Below are positions 61,924 through 64,000 of a stretch of 64,000 bases of DNA, in pieces. Position numbers and translations under genes: made by a program. Each line of letters opens with the position of its first letter. Position 1 is the stretch's first letter. Source of the stretch: Antedon mediterranea (Eukaryota; Echinodermata; Crinoidea; Comatulida; Antedonidae); NCBI RefSeq assembly GCF_964355755.1, contig NC_092678.1, forward strand, positions 3,482,922 to 3,546,921, given 5' to 3'. The notes below the pieces were generated by a model, which was not told where the DNA came from, did not search any database, and saw nothing but the letters and a program-made list of their open reading frames with translations.

Positions 61924-63682
61924 TTATTATTCGACTGATAAAGTACTGTACACCGTTAGACGCCGTGCTTACATATTACTATGTTTGAAGCATAATAAAC
62001 ATAATATGTTGTTCACCAGTAATCTTTCAACACATTTTTTTTTTTAATAACTTGTAAACACGTAGTAACAATTTCTGGTACAATGTAATGTGATCTCGGT
62101 TAATTAAGTTAAGCAAACATGTGTAAGCATTAACTTTATTCTCTAAAATATGAAAAACAACCTAAAGGTTGTGTATGTATTACCATAAGAATAGTAATTT
62201 TATCACTACCTTATCTAAGGCTAATATTTCGTGTCTCTAATGAAATCAAGTCTGGCCAGACGTAAGTCCCTATAGACATTAGTAATCTACGTTTCCTTTC
62301 ATTCTGGTTACTAGAGTGAGTAACACACTTGTACTGGGACTTTGTCTATATACACTTTACTTGTGAAATTACGGTTCGACAAATCTTTCACTTGGAAGTT
62401 GGAACTAGGTACGGAAAGACATTGTCCTGTCTATGTAAACAAATTCCCATATAGGCCGGCCAATGACCGCTTTTCAATGTGTCTCTTATGAATTAATTAA
62501 TTTACTAACATTTAAATTCCATGTATTTTAACGATTAAAACGCTGGTTTCATTTTATCGTCAATCCACATAAACTTGATACGAGCGACAAGTGTACAGTA
62601 TATATATTTTGATAATATAAATTCTTCGTCGTTTTCGTTGTTAAGTCGTTTCGTAATTTGGATATAAAAATGAACAACAATGAAACATCTTAAATAATTA
62701 ACATATATTTTAGAATCACTCAGCACAACAATATATTACAAATTGCATCTCACATAAAAAATACGTTTCATAATATTAGCAATAAATTATTAATAACTTA
62801 CATACGAACAATTTTATAAATTTAGGATAAATTTTATAGTACAAAGTATGCGAGATATATTAAATTGATTTTTATTTTTATAATATCATTGCCAATCATA
62901 AGATATCCATAATTATTTAGTTAAAATATCCTAAAAGCAACCATGAAATGCAACGAAATGAAAATAAAAAGCAGAGCTTTATCAATAGGTTGTGTGCAAT
63001 AATATATCAAATAGGTTGTTTTTGTCTATCATGTTATTTTTCTATCATATTATTTCAATCAGAGTTCCATAAATGGAGCTAAATAGCTCGTTTCAAACAC
63101 GACAAAGTTAATACTTGTCAATCATGAAGAAAAATACACTGAATAAATCCTGTTTCGTATTAAAACGGAAACATGGTGTGCAGTGGAGACTTGATTTGTC
63201 AGTCTGATGTATTGCTAATGAACTCTTGGCGAATTTCATTAAGGCGGAAAATGTTCTATTTCATCCGTTGTCTGGCTAGACGGATTTGTTGCGTCAATCA
63301 AATTCTCAAGGCATTCTACAGGAAGTAACCACAATATCTAAAAAAGGTTAAGAAATTAAATAATGTTATACAGACATTTTTGTAAGTCACATAAAGAGTT
63401 TAAGTTCCCGATTTTAAAGGTAATGAAATTAAGGTAACAAACCTTATAATATTATTTGATTTTTAATTAGAAAACAGCCCAAAAATTAAAAAAGTGTATT
63501 GATAATTTGTTTAGTATATAATTTATCCGTTGTCAAAGTGTCTATTTTAAGAATATAGCAATACATACTATACATATACATTTTGTCTTTGTGAATTCAC
63601 AGTAAGTTTTTTGTTTGCATAATATTCAAGATTATTGAAGCATATGTCTTATGAGTAAGTCGCAGAGCAACACTCTTACCTC

Positions 63683-63840
63683 TTAGCCGTTTCTTATACA
63701 CATGCCTCGATGACGTACTTGTAACGACGGATTATAAAGATGACAAGCGAAGCTTTCTAATATGCACGGTGATGGGTAGTTCAAGTTATCAGTACCACAC
63801 ACAGGATTAAAATCTATCGGACACTCAAATGAGCAAGTGT
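63683..63840 (-). CDS. Last coding exon of a further Kazal protein (5' part beyond the window)
   Basis: A phase 1 acceptor (tttcacag) at 63841 opens a Kazal domain with all six Cys (CSFECPIDFNPVCGTDN...C), P1 Ile, and the shared C-x3-C-x7-C-x10-C-x6-C spacing. It ends three residues after the sixth Cys at a TAA (63685-63683). A donor (GAG/GTAAGAG) lies only three bases after the stop, so a 3' untranslated exon is spliced on, probably from about 63340 (acceptor tttttag). With so short a gap, nonsense-mediated decay would not be expected. The rest of the gene is to the right of the window. Confidence 0.7.
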
Positions 63841-64000
63841 CTGTGAAATATGATAAGATTTTAAACGTTATGAAGTTCAGTTTGTGACAAATCATCTCAA
63901 TTTCTTATTAAGAAATCTAATATTATATTATAGTATTTTGAGTCATCACTGTTTGATTTGACCTTCTGTACAATAATCAGGAATGTACAGTGACGATTTA

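Larger units (their letters stand above)
59605..63679. other. Intergenic stretch with repeats
   Basis: No gene seen apart from a likely 3' untranslated exon of the gene at 63.7 kb (acceptor near 63340). Contains (AAT)n-flanked repeat sequence (about 59905-60300), a dispersed repeat (about 60480-60790), a (TA)n run (61307-61344) and a MITE (61517-61923). Confidence 0.45.

Overview
The window is animal (metazoan) nuclear DNA. It is AT-rich, its genes are split into small exons with GT/AG introns, and it has TATA boxes, AATAAA signals, many short inverted-repeat (MITE-like) elements and a tRNA-derived SINE. Secreted Kazal proteins, an SH2 adaptor tail and frequent TAGGCCTA-type words would fit a marine deuterostome such as an echinoderm. 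That placement is an impression; nothing in the sequence proves it.

The left 1.3 kb holds the last exon of a + strand intracellular adaptor (half an SH2 domain, then a WW-like segment). From about 5 kb to the right edge, every gene I could build lies on the minus strand, and nearly all encode secreted proteins. I reconstructed gene models by joining exons by hand; almost every internal exon is phase 1 to phase 1 and a multiple of three. From right to left (5' to 3' for these genes): the last coding exon of a Kazal protein (63.8 kb); an 819-residue protein with six Kazal domains and a coiled-coil end (59.5-54.7 kb); a 274-residue two-Kazal protein (52.8-50.3 kb); a 192-residue two-Kazal protein (48.1-46.4 kb); a giant protein of about 6,050 residues (44.1-23.7 kb); a 266-residue one-Kazal protein (18.6-16.3 kb); a 70-residue secreted peptide (13.7-12.2 kb); a damaged-looking paralogue of it (11.0-10.1 kb); and a 210-residue one-Kazal protein (8.3-5.1 kb).

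The giant gene is the striking object. It has a TATA box, a non-coding first exon, a signal-peptide exon, six small acidic exons (most carrying DDDDSGE-like motifs), then one 16,818-bp exon (5,606 codons) made largely of Gly/Thr/Ser/Tyr-Pro/Asn repeats, and finally three Kazal domains. The repeats are nested: short Tyr-Pro motifs of about 10-15 residues, a 192-residue (576 bp) higher-order unit in exact register over at least five periods, blocks copied 3,303 bp apart, and a perfect 300-bp tandem duplication. All copy-number changes keep the reading frame.

As a set, the locus looks like a tandemly expanded family of extracellular Kazal proteins whose inhibitory domains are attached to very different spacers: acidic Ser/Glu tracts, Thr/Pro mucin-like linkers, a coiled coil, or the giant Tyr-Pro repeat. 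A role in a secreted matrix, mucus, adhesive or defensive coat is inference. Protease inhibition is the known role of many Kazal domains, but it is not shown here for any of these.
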